From: Putridiphycobacter sp965230485
GTDB taxonomy: Bacteria > Bacteroidota > Bacteroidia > Flavobacteriales_D > Crocinitomicaceae
DNA: 64,000 nucleotides
Reading direction: 5' to 3'
Assembly: GCA_965230485.1 (NCBI GenBank)
Contig: CBDDLA010000001.1
Location: 2,852,001-2,916,000 of the forward strand
This document shows positions 26,485 through 35,503 of this stretch, piece by piece. The position numbers and the translations under genes are program-made. Under the pieces are notes generated by a model. The model did no database searches. It was not told the DNA's origin and saw only the letters and a program-made list of their open reading frames with translations. Within the stretch, counting starts at the first letter, position 1; each line of letters opens with the position of its first letter.

Positions 26485-27840
26485 TTATACCAATCCCTGA
26501 TCTATCATAGAATCTGCCACTTTAACAAAACCAGCAATGTTGGCTCCTTTAACATAGTCAACATATCCGTTAGCATCTTTACCATATTCAACACAAGCTT
26601 CATGGATAGACACCATGATACCGTGTAATTTTTCATCCACTTCTTCAGAAGTCCAAGATAAACGTAATGAATTTTGAGACATTTCCAAACCAGAAGTAGC
26701 TACGCCACCAGCATTAGATGCCTTTCCAGGTGAGAATAAAATATGGGCATCATGGAAAGCAGCAATAGCTTCCGGTGTGGATGGCATGTTAGCGCCTTCT
26801 GCTACACAAACACAACCATTTGACAATAAAGCCTTAGCCTCATCACCATTCAATTCATTTTGTGTTGCACATGGTAGCGCGATATCACACGTTTCTCCCC
26901 AAGGTCTTTTCCCTTCGTGGAATGTTGAACCTGGGAACTGAGCAGCATACTCAGATATTCTTCCTCTTCTGTTATTTTTTAAGTCCATGATCCAAGCCAA
27001 TTTCTCAGCATCAATACCAGCAGGATCTACAATGTATCCTTTAGAATCAGACATGGTAATTACCTTTCCACCTAATTGAGTGGCTTTTTCACAAGCATAT
27101 TGCGCTACATTACCAGAGCCGGAAATAACCACTGTTTTGCCTGCAAAAGAGTCTCCTTTAGTTGCTAACATTTCTTTAGCAAAGTAAACCGTTCCATATC
27201 CAGTGGCTTCTGGACGTATTAATGAACCACCCCAATTACGACCTTTCCCAGTTAAAACTCCGGTAAATTCATTTCTTAATCTCTTGTATTGTCCAAACAT
27301 ATAACCTATCTCACGACCACCTACACCAATGTCGCCTGCTGGCACATCAGTATCAGGTCCGATATGGCGAGATAACTCAGTCATAAAAGATTGACAAAAT
27401 TTCATCACTTCATTATCCGATTTCCCCTTTGGGTTAAAATCAGAACCACCTTTACCTCCGCCCATTGGTAAAGTTGTCAGGGAGTTTTTAAATACCTGCT
27501 CAAAACCTAAAAATTTTAAAATTGATAAGTTTACAGATGGATGGAATCTTAACCCACCTTTGTAAGGGCCAATTGCTGAGTTAAATTCAACTCTAAAACC
27601 TCTATTAACTTGAATATTGCCATTATCGTCTAACCATGGAACCCTAAAAATGATGGTTCTTTCTGGTTCAACCATACGCTCTAATAAATTAATTCCAGCA
27701 TATTTTGGGTTTTCATCCATAAATGGGATAATAGCCTCTGCTACTTCCTCAACGGCCTGTAAAAACTCGGTTTCATGTCCATTTGTTGCTTTTACTTTAG
27801 CCATAAACTCATCTATCTGAGTTTGATATTGATTTGCCAT
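26485..27840 (-). CDS. gdhA: NADP-type glutamate dehydrogenase
   Basis: Forms glutamate from 2-oxoglutarate and ammonium. The 451-residue hexameric-type enzyme shows PMGGGKGGSDFNPKGKSDNE with the catalytic lysine, DVPAGDIGVGGREIGYMFGQ and the Rossmann motif VISGSGNVAQYACEKA. The frame stays open to a GTG at 27867, but that codon overlaps the -7 promoter box at 27867-27874, so ATG 27840 (MANQYQTQIDEFMAK) is the true start. Sequence is closest in style to the NADP-specific biosynthetic class. Single gene with its own promoter and terminator. Confidence 0.97.
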   Translation of the reverse strand: MANQYQTQIDEFMAKVKATNGHETEFLQAVEEVAEAIIPFMDENPKYAGINLLERMVEPERTIIFRVPWLDDNGNIQVNRGFRVEFNSAIGPYKGGLRFHPSVNLSILKFLGFEQVFKNSLTTLPMGGGKGGSDFNPKGKSDNEVMKFCQSFMTELSRHIGPDTDVPAGDIGVGGREIGYMFGQYKRLRNEFTGVLTGKGRNWGGSLIRPEATGYGTVYFAKEMLATKGDSFAGKTVVISGSGNVAQYACEKATQLGGKVITMSDSKGYIVDPAGIDAEKLAWIMDLKNNRRGRISEYAAQFPGSTFHEGKRPWGETCDIALPCATQNELNGDEAKALLSNGCVCVAEGANMPSTPEAIAAFHDAHILFSPGKASNAGGVATSGLEMSQNSLRLSWTSEEVDEKLHGIMVSIHEACVEYGKDANGYVDYVKGANIAGFVKVADSMIDQGLV

Positions 27841-27866
27841 GATTTTGGTTATAAAAATTATGGTCA

Positions 27867-27874
27867 CAAATTTA
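27867..27874 (-). promoter_or_regulatory. Promoter -7 box (TAAATTTG) of gdhA
   Basis: On the minus strand TAAATTTG matches TAnnTTTG exactly, 26 bases before the ATG. The -33 side is A/T-rich without a clear TTTG. It decides the gdhA start, because the alternative GTG lies within it. Confidence 0.65.
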
Positions 27875-28122
27875 ATCGTTTTTTAAATATAAGGTCATTT
27901 TTGTGTTTAATTGTTAGCCTATTGTTTGTGTTTTTATATTGGAGGGCTATTTACATTCATACGTATTCAATGCTAAACAAATAGATGAAAATAAACAAAA
28001 AGACTGCTTATGATGTAAAAGCGAACAAATGCTGGTTTTAAACTAATATAGATAAGCAACTATGTCACAATATATATAGTCTTTATTTTAGCATCTGTTT
28101 AATAATTGCTTAATTTAGTAGT

Positions 28123-31100
28123 ATGAACCGCTTTCTTCTCTTTTTGCTAAGCTTTTTTGGCCTGTATTATGCTTATGGACAGGAGATAGAGCATGTGCCA
28201 GGAACCTATGAATTCATTGAGAATAAAGGTCAGTGGCCCGAAAAGGCATTATTCAAAGCAGATGTAGGTTTTGGAAACATTTGGTTAGAAAAAAAAGGAA
28301 TATTGTACCAATTTATAGATTCGGATGATTTTCATCATGCAGATTTTACGCACAGACCAATAAAAAATCCTCGAGTAAGGCAACATTATTTATATCTCCA
28401 GTTTGTCAACTGTTTACCAAATGCGAATATTCAAAAAACAGCACAGTCATCAGAGTATTATAATTACTTTTTAGGTAATAAACCTTCCAAATGGGCGAGT
28501 GGTTGTTTTAGTTATTCTGATATCACCTATCAAGAATTATATAAGGGAATAGATGCTCGTTTTTTTGAACAGAATGGACAGCTCAAATATGAGTTTAAAG
28601 TAAAACCTAATGTTGATCCAAATCAAATTCAATTAAAATACAATGGACAGTCTAAACTAAAAATAAATACTAAGGGTGATCTTGAAATTACTACTGATGT
28701 AGGTAAGATTTACGAAGAAAAGCCCTACGCTTATCAAATTAAAAATGGGAAAATTATTGAAATAGGATGTCAATTTATGTTAGAAAACGGAATACTCAGT
28801 TTTAATATGAGTGGATATGACAGAAATCTTGACCTCATTATTGATCCAGTGATGATATTTGCCACTTACTGTGGATCGAAATCAAGTAATTTTGGGATGA
28901 CAGCCACTTATGCTTATGATGGCAAAGCCTATAGTGGAGGAACCATATATGGTAACTCCTACCCTACACCTGCCTTGGCGTGGAACACCCAATCCAATCT
29001 TATTGTTGAAAATCTTACTGGTCCAACAACAACGGATGTATTTATATCAAAATATTCTGAAGATGGAACCCAGATGATTTGGACTAATTTTATTGGTGGT
29101 GGTGATACATTGCAGGGGACAGAAACCGTTCACAGTTTGATTTGCGATTTAGATAATAATGTTTACCTATATGGGGCGACCTCTAGCACAGATTTTCCAG
29201 TTTTTCCGCAAACAACTGCTTTTCAAACTAACCATAATGGAGGAACCACTCTTGCTATAGATAATAATGGTACTGATTTCGGAACTGTGGGAACAGATAT
29301 TTATGTGTCGAAAATAAGTTCAGATGGCTTAAATCTTCTCGGTTCTACCTATGTCGGGGGGTCGTTGAATGATGGTGTCAACTATACCGTTAGTTCTGGA
29401 GATTATGACCAATCATCTGATTATGATTCTTTAACCACTAACTATGGCGACCAGTTTCGTGGTGAAATTATGTTAGATCAATTCAATAATATTTTAGTGA
29501 CATCTAGTACAAGGTCAATAGATTTCCCAACTCAAAATCCTTTTCAACTCAATAACGCAGGTCAGCAAGATGGGGTGGTATTTAAATTAGCCTCTGATTT
29601 TACCACCATGCTTTGGTCAAGTTATTACGGAGGCAGTAAAAATGACGCAAGCTATTCCGTAAAAATCGATTCTTCAGGTAATGTGCTAATTGCAGGGGGA
29701 ACATCTTCAACAGATCTGCCAAATACTGCTGGAGGATTAAATCCAACATCTACTGCTAATGAAGCGGATGGCTTCGTAGCTAAGATTGAGGGAGACGGTT
29801 CTGCTATCATCCAGTCTACCTATGTCGGAACGCCAAGTTATGATCAAGTTATTTTTGTAGAAATAGATCGAGACGATAATGTTTATATAGTCGGTCAGTC
29901 AACGGGTAATATGCCGGTGATTAATGCTAACTATTCAAATCCCAATAGTGGACAATTTATTATGAAATTAAATCCAGGTTTAACCGCCGTAGACTATGCC
30001 ACTGTATTTGGAAATGGAAACGGACAAATCAATATCTCACCAGCGGCTTTTTTAGTTGATGTTTGTGGCAATGTATATGTATCTGGATGGGGAGGGGGAG
30101 TACTACAGGGAGATCCACCAGTTACAAATATGCCAACAACCCCGGACGCAGAACAACTTACATCTGGAATAGGGTATAATTTTTACCTATTTGTTTTAGA
30201 ACGGGATGCTCAAAGCATCTTGTATGGTTCCTATCTTGGCAGTGATAGTGCACAAGTACACGTTGACGGTGGTACATCTAGATTCGACAAAAAAGGGGTG
30301 GTTTATCAATCGGTTTGCGCTGGGTGTGGTGGTACTTCAGGTTTTCAAACAACACCCAACGCGTGGTCGGCCACCAATGAAGCGACAGGGGGAAGTGGCG
30401 CATGTAATAATCTGGTTTTTAAATTCGATTTTCAAATTGTACCAGATGCCGAATTTACGGTTAGTTCAATACAGGGTTGTAGTCCATTAACCGTGAACTA
30501 CGGTAATCAAAGCAATGATCCAGGTAATTCTGTTTGGGATTTAAGTTCAGGCGGAACCATTCTGCAAGGAGGAGAGAATCCAATCGTTGAATATACAGAA
30601 CCTGGCACTTATGAGGCCATTTTGTACATTAATGACATTATTTGTAATTTAACGGATACGGCAAAAAAAGTCATTACCGTTTTTCCTACGCCTACTTTAG
30701 ATTTACCTAATGATACTATTATTTGTGATGGTGAATCCGTTAATTTCGATCTTTTGGCGAATGGTTTCGGTACTGGGAATAGCTTTCTTTGGGCAGATAA
30801 TATTCAATTTAACAATCCATTAAATTCAGGTGCATTAGATTCTGTTATCACTATTTCTCCAAGTATGTCTACTACATATTATTGTAGAATCTCAAATGGG
30901 AATGCGGCTTGTGATATCATTGATTCTGTAAGGGTTCAATTTAGCGGAGGTGTTATTGATGTAATATCTGATGTTTCTATTTGTAAGGGTTCGGAAACTA
31001 CTTTATTCGCTAATGGGCCAACGGGTACAAATTATCAAATCGATTGGTCACCGGATAGTGGAATTATTTCGGAAGACCCTACTAATGGAACTGCCATAGT

Positions 31101-31722
31101 AGCACCCCAAACATCACAATATTATTATGTATCATCAAATATTAATGGTTGCCCGTTTTACGATTCAGTTTGGGTAAATGTAGACCAGTTAGATCAATCA
31201 GATGTTAAAGCTCTTGCAGATCCAACAGAAGTGCCTGAAGGAGGAACAGCTCTGCTAACTGCATTACCCAATGCTCCAAATCAAACTTATAGCTGGATAC
31301 CAGCCAATTTAGTAGTTAACCCAACTGAACAGATATCGCAGACCCGCCCTCTAGAAGATACCACTATTTTTACGGTTACCACTAGGAAGGGTGTTTGTGT
31401 GAAATCTGCAAGTGTTCAAGTAAACGTATTAGAGTTTGTTTGCGGAGATATTTATGTTTTTGTACCGAATGCCTTTAGACCAAATGGAGACGGCATTAAT
31501 GATTTAGTATACGTCAGAGGGCAAAACATAACAGAAGTCAATTTCAAGATTTTTGACCGCTGGGGAGAACGTGTTTTTGAAACAACAGACCAATCTGTGG
31601 GCTGGGACGGTACTTTTAGAGGGAAGCCGCTTGACCCTGATGTTTACGTTTATTATTTGGAAGTCATTTGCGTAGATGGGCAAGAGAATTTAATTAAAGG
31701 TAATATCACTTTACTGAAATAA
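28123..31722 (+). CDS. Giant secreted protein with SBBP-type repeats and type B T9SS sorting domain
   Basis: A 1199-residue exported protein. Signal peptide (MNRFLLFLLSFFGLYYAYG), then an N-terminal domain typical of these proteins (FIENKGQWPEKALFKADVGF, residues about 30-240), then beta-propeller-like SBBP repeats (repeated patterns such as YGATSSTDFPVF, TYVGGSLNDGVNYTV, YYGGSKNDASYSVKID, YVSGWGGG; about 245-780), a PKD-like domain (about 785-855), two Ig-like segments and finally the gliding-motility-type C-terminal domain (FVPNAFRPNGDGINDL, FDRWGERVFETTD, GTFRGKPLDPDVYVYYL). It is exported by T9SS through the type B route. First gene of a three-gene operon; the downstream PorP/SprF protein is likely its dedicated partner. 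Ligand unknown; adhesin is a reasonable guess. Confidence 0.88.
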   Translation: MNRFLLFLLSFFGLYYAYGQEIEHVPGTYEFIENKGQWPEKALFKADVGFGNIWLEKKGILYQFIDSDDFHHADFTHRPIKNPRVRQHYLYLQFVNCLPNANIQKTAQSSEYYNYFLGNKPSKWASGCFSYSDITYQELYKGIDARFFEQNGQLKYEFKVKPNVDPNQIQLKYNGQSKLKINTKGDLEITTDVGKIYEEKPYAYQIKNGKIIEIGCQFMLENGILSFNMSGYDRNLDLIIDPVMIFATYCGSKSSNFGMTATYAYDGKAYSGGTIYGNSYPTPALAWNTQSNLIVENLTGPTTTDVFISKYSEDGTQMIWTNFIGGGDTLQGTETVHSLICDLDNNVYLYGATSSTDFPVFPQTTAFQTNHNGGTTLAIDNNGTDFGTVGTDIYVSKISSDGLNLLGSTYVGGSLNDGVNYTVSSGDYDQSSDYDSLTTNYGDQFRGEIMLDQFNNILVTSSTRSIDFPTQNPFQLNNAGQQDGVVFKLASDFTTMLWSSYYGGSKNDASYSVKIDSSGNVLIAGGTSSTDLPNTAGGLNPTSTANEADGFVAKIEGDGSAIIQSTYVGTPSYDQVIFVEIDRDDNVYIVGQSTGNMPVINANYSNPNSGQFIMKLNPGLTAVDYATVFGNGNGQINISPAAFLVDVCGNVYVSGWGGGVLQGDPPVTNMPTTPDAEQLTSGIGYNFYLFVLERDAQSILYGSYLGSDSAQVHVDGGTSRFDKKGVVYQSVCAGCGGTSGFQTTPNAWSATNEATGGSGACNNLVFKFDFQIVPDAEFTVSSIQGCSPLTVNYGNQSNDPGNSVWDLSSGGTILQGGENPIVEYTEPGTYEAILYINDIICNLTDTAKKVITVFPTPTLDLPNDTIICDGESVNFDLLANGFGTGNSFLWADNIQFNNPLNSGALDSVITISPSMSTTYYCRISNGNAACDIIDSVRVQFSGGVIDVISDVSICKGSETTLFANGPTGTNYQIDWSPDSGIISEDPTNGTAIVAPQTSQYYYVSSNINGCPFYDSVWVNVDQLDQSDVKALADPTEVPEGGTALLTALPNAPNQTYSWIPANLVVNPTEQISQTRPLEDTTIFTVTTRKGVCVKSASVQVNVLEFVCGDIYVFVPNAFRPNGDGINDLVYVRGQNITEVNFKIFDRWGERVFETTDQSVGWDGTFRGKPLDPDVYVYYLEVICVDGQENLIKGNITLLK

Positions 31723-31727
31723 CTAAA

Positions 31728-32732
31728 GTGGTTAGGATTTTTGCCATATTGCTTTTTTTCTCTGTTAATCAGCTTTTAGGACAGGATATTCATTTTTCTC
31801 AATTCAATAGAGCCCCAACCAATTTAAATCCAGCTTTAACTGGCAGCTATAGTGGACAATGGCGTTTCTCGGCCAATCAAAGAAGTCAATGGCGCTCCGT
31901 TTCCCGGTCGTTTAATACCTTTGGTTTTGGCGTAGAAAATCGTGAAGAGAAATTAACTAAGAATTTGTTCCACGGCTTAAATTATATGAATGATGTAGCA
32001 GGAGATGGCGATTATAGAACACACGAGTTGAATCTAACAAATGCTTACAGGGTATATCTTAGTCAAGATTCAGCACAAAAGCTGACATTTGGTTTGCAAT
32101 TGGGGGTGAATCATAAGGTGATAGATTTTAACGCATTTAAGTATGATGCCCAGTTTAATGGGTATAAATATGATGCCAATTTACCAAGCAATGAAACCTT
32201 CTTTAGTGATCAATACACTAATATTAATTTGGGATTAGGTTTACTTTATGTAGCATCAATTAACAACCGATTAGATATTGAAACGGGTTTGGGCCTTTTT
32301 AATATCGCAAAGCAAAATCAATCATTCTTCGGCGATCCTTCTATTGTCAGAGACCAAAGGTTAACCTTTCATATGAATGCTATTTATCGATTGGATACAG
32401 AATGGGATTTATTGCCAGGTGTATTATTTCAAAACCAGGGCGTTTACCGTGAATTGGTTATTGGATCAAATATCCGGTATATCCAAAAAGATAAAAGAAA
32501 CGAATATATAGCACCTTATGCTGGTTTATGGTTTAGAAATAGAGATGCCATTAATATTGTAGCTGGCCTTTACTATAATAACTGGATTGCAGGCGTTAGT
32601 TATGACATCAATATTTCACAATTGAGTCCAGCAAGCAATGTCAGAGGCGGTCTAGAATTTTCTTTTCAATATATTTTAGATATTTTTAAGCCGAGATTGG
32701 CGCAGTATAGAATCTGCCCAGATTATTTATGA
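31728..32732 (+). CDS. PorP/SprF family type IX secretion membrane protein
   Basis: A 334-residue outer-membrane beta-barrel protein. The signal peptide ends in NQLLGQ and is followed by the family hallmark DIHFSQFNRAPTNLNPALTGSYSGQWRFSANQRSQW (given here as continuous pattern only in its key parts: FSQF, NPALTG, NQRSQW). Members such as SprF are needed for delivery of specific type B cargo, for example SprB. It starts at GTG 31728, five bases after the cargo gene, and overlaps the next gene by four bases, so the three proteins are made together. The protein ends with a barrel-like tail (FQYILDIFKP). Confidence 0.88.
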   Translation: MVRIFAILLFFSVNQLLGQDIHFSQFNRAPTNLNPALTGSYSGQWRFSANQRSQWRSVSRSFNTFGFGVENREEKLTKNLFHGLNYMNDVAGDGDYRTHELNLTNAYRVYLSQDSAQKLTFGLQLGVNHKVIDFNAFKYDAQFNGYKYDANLPSNETFFSDQYTNINLGLGLLYVASINNRLDIETGLGLFNIAKQNQSFFGDPSIVRDQRLTFHMNAIYRLDTEWDLLPGVLFQNQGVYRELVIGSNIRYIQKDKRNEYIAPYAGLWFRNRDAINIVAGLYYNNWIAGVSYDINISQLSPASNVRGGLEFSFQYILDIFKPRLAQYRICPDYL

Positions 32733-34957
32733 AGCATTTGAGGTACTTGATTCTTATTTTATTCGGTTTTGGACAAATTGCCTTTACACAAACTTATTCT
32801 GAATTGATTGAATTTGGTGATCGAGAGTTTGAGATGAAAGATTATTACCAGGCTAGGTTATTTTATCAACAAGCCATGACCATTGATTCCAATGCAGTTT
32901 CTTTAAACTGGAAAATGGCTGAGGCAAATAGATTATTTAAAGATTACAGACGCTCTGTGGGATATTATAAGTTAGTATTTGAACGCGATCAAGGCAGAAC
33001 TTACCCTCTTTCCATTTATTGGCTAGCGAATATGTATCAGCAATTGGGTGAGTATGACAATGCAAAGCAAGCGTTTAAATTTTCGAAAAAGGTACATAAA
33101 AGAGACCGTGAGGCCTATCATTATATCAAATCTGTTCAAGGATTGAAAGCCTGTCTTTGGGCGGAAAACCAATTAGACAATAAACAAACAAAAGTGACTG
33201 CTATTGGGGGAGCTGTTAATTCAAATGACACCGAACTAGCGCCATTTATTCATGAGAATGCATTATACTACACAGCACTAAAGGCCGATTCAGTTTTAGA
33301 ATCGGAGGAAGTAATTAGTAAAGCATATCGTTTAAATATATTCAAGGCGTCTAAGTTTAAATCTACTTTTTCAGATGTTGCAGCGCTGAAAGGACTTGAT
33401 ATTAATACTTACAATTATGCCAACGGTACAGTTAGTGCTGATGGTAGCAGATTCTATTTTTCAAGATGTGATGATAGTTATGGATGTAAGATCTTTGTGG
33501 GTCAATTAAAAGACGGAAAAGTAACTGATATTGACAGCTTAGGAGACATTATTAATGATGTAGCTGGAACTACCACAATGCCTCATATTGCTGTAATTGA
33601 TAACGAAGAGTATTTGTTTTTTGTATCAGATAGATATAAAACACTAGGAGGGTTGGATATTTGGGCCTCCAAAATTACAAATGGTAATCAGTATGGAAAG
33701 GTTTTTAACTTAGGGGATAGGGTTAATTCACCAGATAACGATATCAGTCCGTTTTTTGATCCCCAAACAAATCGATTGTATTTTAGTTCGTCATGGCACG
33801 AAGGTTTTGGTGGACAAGATATTTTTTATGCTAAAATGATTGACAAAAACTGGCGCTTTAATCCGCCCATAAACCTAGGGTTACCTATTAATTCCCCGCA
33901 GAACGACACTTATTTTTTTAAAGATACGGTAGAAGGGGATCTTTACTTTTCGTCCAATAGGGTTGGGGTGAATTACACCAAAAGTCCAAATTGTTGTAAT
34001 GACATATTTATGGTCAAAAATACCAATAGATCTAACGAGGTTGTTGCCAAATTTCCTGATCTGGAAACCATTAATAACCGATTGCCAACCTTATACTTTC
34101 ACAATGATGAACCAAACCCTAAATCGACAGATACCGTTACAAAGTATAATTATTTAATCACTTATAACCAGTATAAAAATCTTCAGGCTAAGTATAAAAG
34201 AGAGTATAGTCGGGGATTAATTGGTGATGATGCAGAAGAGGCCAAAGAAGACATTGAAGATTTCTTTCTGGAGTTTGTTGAAAGGGGAGTCAATGATTTA
34301 TTCATCTTTTCCATGTTATTGAAAAAAGAGTTAGAGAAAGGACAAGCCCTTCAAATAACTGTTAAGGGATTTGCAAGTCCTTTGGCGCAGTCTGATTATA
34401 ATGTTAATCTGACCAAGCGGCGAATTTCAAGCTTTTTAAATTATTTGAATAGCTATGAAGCAGGTGTGCTGATACCTTACCTCGAAAATGGACAGCTATC
34501 TATTGAATCAATTCCTTTCGGAGAGTACACAGCTAATTCATTTGTTAGTGATAATGTCAATGATCAAAAAAATTCAGTTTATAGCCGAAAGGCCTCTTTA
34601 GAGCGAAAAATTGAGGTTCAGTCCGTCGCTTTACAGTCAAAACAAATCATTCCGTTAAAATTTAACGAATTAAACCATGATTTCGGAATGGTTAAATCGA
34701 ATAGAATACAGGAAACCGTTTTTCAAATGACCAACAGTAGTTCTGATACCATTGTATTATCAAAAATTTTAAACGAATGCGACTGTTCAATTACTTATGC
34801 CAGCCAAAGCATTATTGCTCCGAATCAAACAGTGTCCATAAGCCTAAAATATAATCCAGTTGACGATACCGGTCTTTTAGTTCGTCGTATTTTATTGCAA
34901 TTTGCTAATGGTTACACCAAAACATTGAGCTTTTCCGCTGAGGTATCTAGCAAATAA
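32729..34957 (+). CDS. TPR / PD40 / OmpA-like / DUF1573 fusion protein of the outer membrane
   Basis: A 742-residue exported protein. After the signal peptide (to about residue 20) come TPR repeats (EFGDREFEMKDYYQARLFYQ, about 22-130), PD40-type propeller blades (FYFSRCDDSYGCKIFVGQL, FVSDRYKTLGGLDIWAS, YFSSSWHEGFGGQDIFYAK, YFSSNR; about 200-425), an OmpA-like peptidoglycan-binding domain (GFASPLAQSDYNVNLTKRR, about 530-640) and a C-terminal DUF1573 domain (ELNHDFGMVKSNRIQETVF, about 645-740). The domain order resembles PorE-type T9SS proteins, but the carboxypeptidase-regulatory domain is absent, the usual GHTD of OmpA is GFAS, and the DUF1573 tail is an addition. Likely links the cargo-PorP pair to the cell wall; this is inference. 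Confidence 0.82.
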   Translation: MKHLRYLILILFGFGQIAFTQTYSELIEFGDREFEMKDYYQARLFYQQAMTIDSNAVSLNWKMAEANRLFKDYRRSVGYYKLVFERDQGRTYPLSIYWLANMYQQLGEYDNAKQAFKFSKKVHKRDREAYHYIKSVQGLKACLWAENQLDNKQTKVTAIGGAVNSNDTELAPFIHENALYYTALKADSVLESEEVISKAYRLNIFKASKFKSTFSDVAALKGLDINTYNYANGTVSADGSRFYFSRCDDSYGCKIFVGQLKDGKVTDIDSLGDIINDVAGTTTMPHIAVIDNEEYLFFVSDRYKTLGGLDIWASKITNGNQYGKVFNLGDRVNSPDNDISPFFDPQTNRLYFSSSWHEGFGGQDIFYAKMIDKNWRFNPPINLGLPINSPQNDTYFFKDTVEGDLYFSSNRVGVNYTKSPNCCNDIFMVKNTNRSNEVVAKFPDLETINNRLPTLYFHNDEPNPKSTDTVTKYNYLITYNQYKNLQAKYKREYSRGLIGDDAEEAKEDIEDFFLEFVERGVNDLFIFSMLLKKELEKGQALQITVKGFASPLAQSDYNVNLTKRRISSFLNYLNSYEAGVLIPYLENGQLSIESIPFGEYTANSFVSDNVNDQKNSVYSRKASLERKIEVQSVALQSKQIIPLKFNELNHDFGMVKSNRIQETVFQMTNSSSDTIVLSKILNECDCSITYASQSIIAPNQTVSISLKYNPVDDTGLLVRRILLQFANGYTKTLSFSAEVSSK

Positions 34958-35063
34958 TAGAATATACTGATATATCTGAGTGTAAGATAAATATCAGGGC
35001 GGTTTTAAAGAGATAACAATAAATAGCATTATGATGAGCCAAATCGTAGATGTAAATGCCAAA

Positions 35064-35125
35064 TAAAAACCATCAAATTGAGTGATTTTTTTGAAGTCAA
35101 ACGAAGCAAAATTGTATCATGATCC
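35064..35125. repeat. Dispersed palindromic repeat, copy A (degenerate)
   Basis: Contains AACCATCAAATTGAGTGAT and, after a T-run, GAAGTCAAACGAAGCAAAAT and TTGTATCATGATC. The interior is nearly identical to copy B, while the outer parts have lost much of their pairing. Relation to copies C and D is through TTGAGTGAT and TTGTATC. Confidence 0.6.
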
Positions 35126-35153
35126 ACCAAACTGTAACTCTGAAATCTAAATA

Positions 35154-35220
35154 AAAAACCTTCAGATTGATTGATTTTTTGAAGTCAAACGAAGAAAAAT
35201 TGTATCGAAATCAGGTTTTA
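35154..35220. repeat. Dispersed palindromic repeat, copy B
   Basis: Shares with copy A the interior GATTTTTTGAAGTCAAACGA and AAAATTGTATC, and with copies C and D the flanks CAGATTGA and TGTATCGAAATCA. The ends AAAACCT and AGGTTTT are complementary, so the palindromic frame is kept. Confidence 0.7.
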
Positions 35221-35503
35221 TCCTAAAATTCATAATGCATTGAATATTAAAACATAGTAAAATTCGAGTGTTTTCGGTGTTTTGGCACTTTTTTTTGCCT
35301 TTTTTTAAAAAAGCAGCAAAAATTCACTTTTTAAATAAATAGTGTAACTATTTGAAAAATAAATAACTGATTAAAGTCTTAGTGTTTTCAGGGTTTTCGA
35401 TCATTTTTAACGTATTTGCCTCAAAAATAAGTATTTAAAAATTTGGTAGATTAAACACTTATCTCTACATTAGTCCACGTATCAACCAAAAAATAAGCGT
35501 ATT

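Larger units (their letters stand above)
34958..35503 (+). other. 546-base intergenic region with two degenerate repeat copies
   Basis: No credible gene is present; the longest ATG frames are a dozen codons. It holds two diverged copies of a dispersed repeat (near 35064-35125 and 35154-35220), then a low-complexity A/T stretch with T8 and T7 runs and a possible hairpin GGCA...TGCC near 35284-35300. Two related phrases GTGTTTTCGGTGTTTT and GTGTTTTCAGGGTTTT occur about 115 bases apart. No TAnnTTTG box was found before the gene at 35504. Confidence 0.6.

Noticed and set aside
30206..30490. 94-codon plus-strand frame within the giant T9SS cargo gene
   Set aside because: Alternative frame within a long, domain-supported gene; no signal or motif of its own.
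35064..35220. Adjacent repeat copies A and B as the start of a CRISPR array
   Set aside because: Only two diverged copies with no regular unique spacers, and no cas genes in the window; related copies lie elsewhere as single elements.
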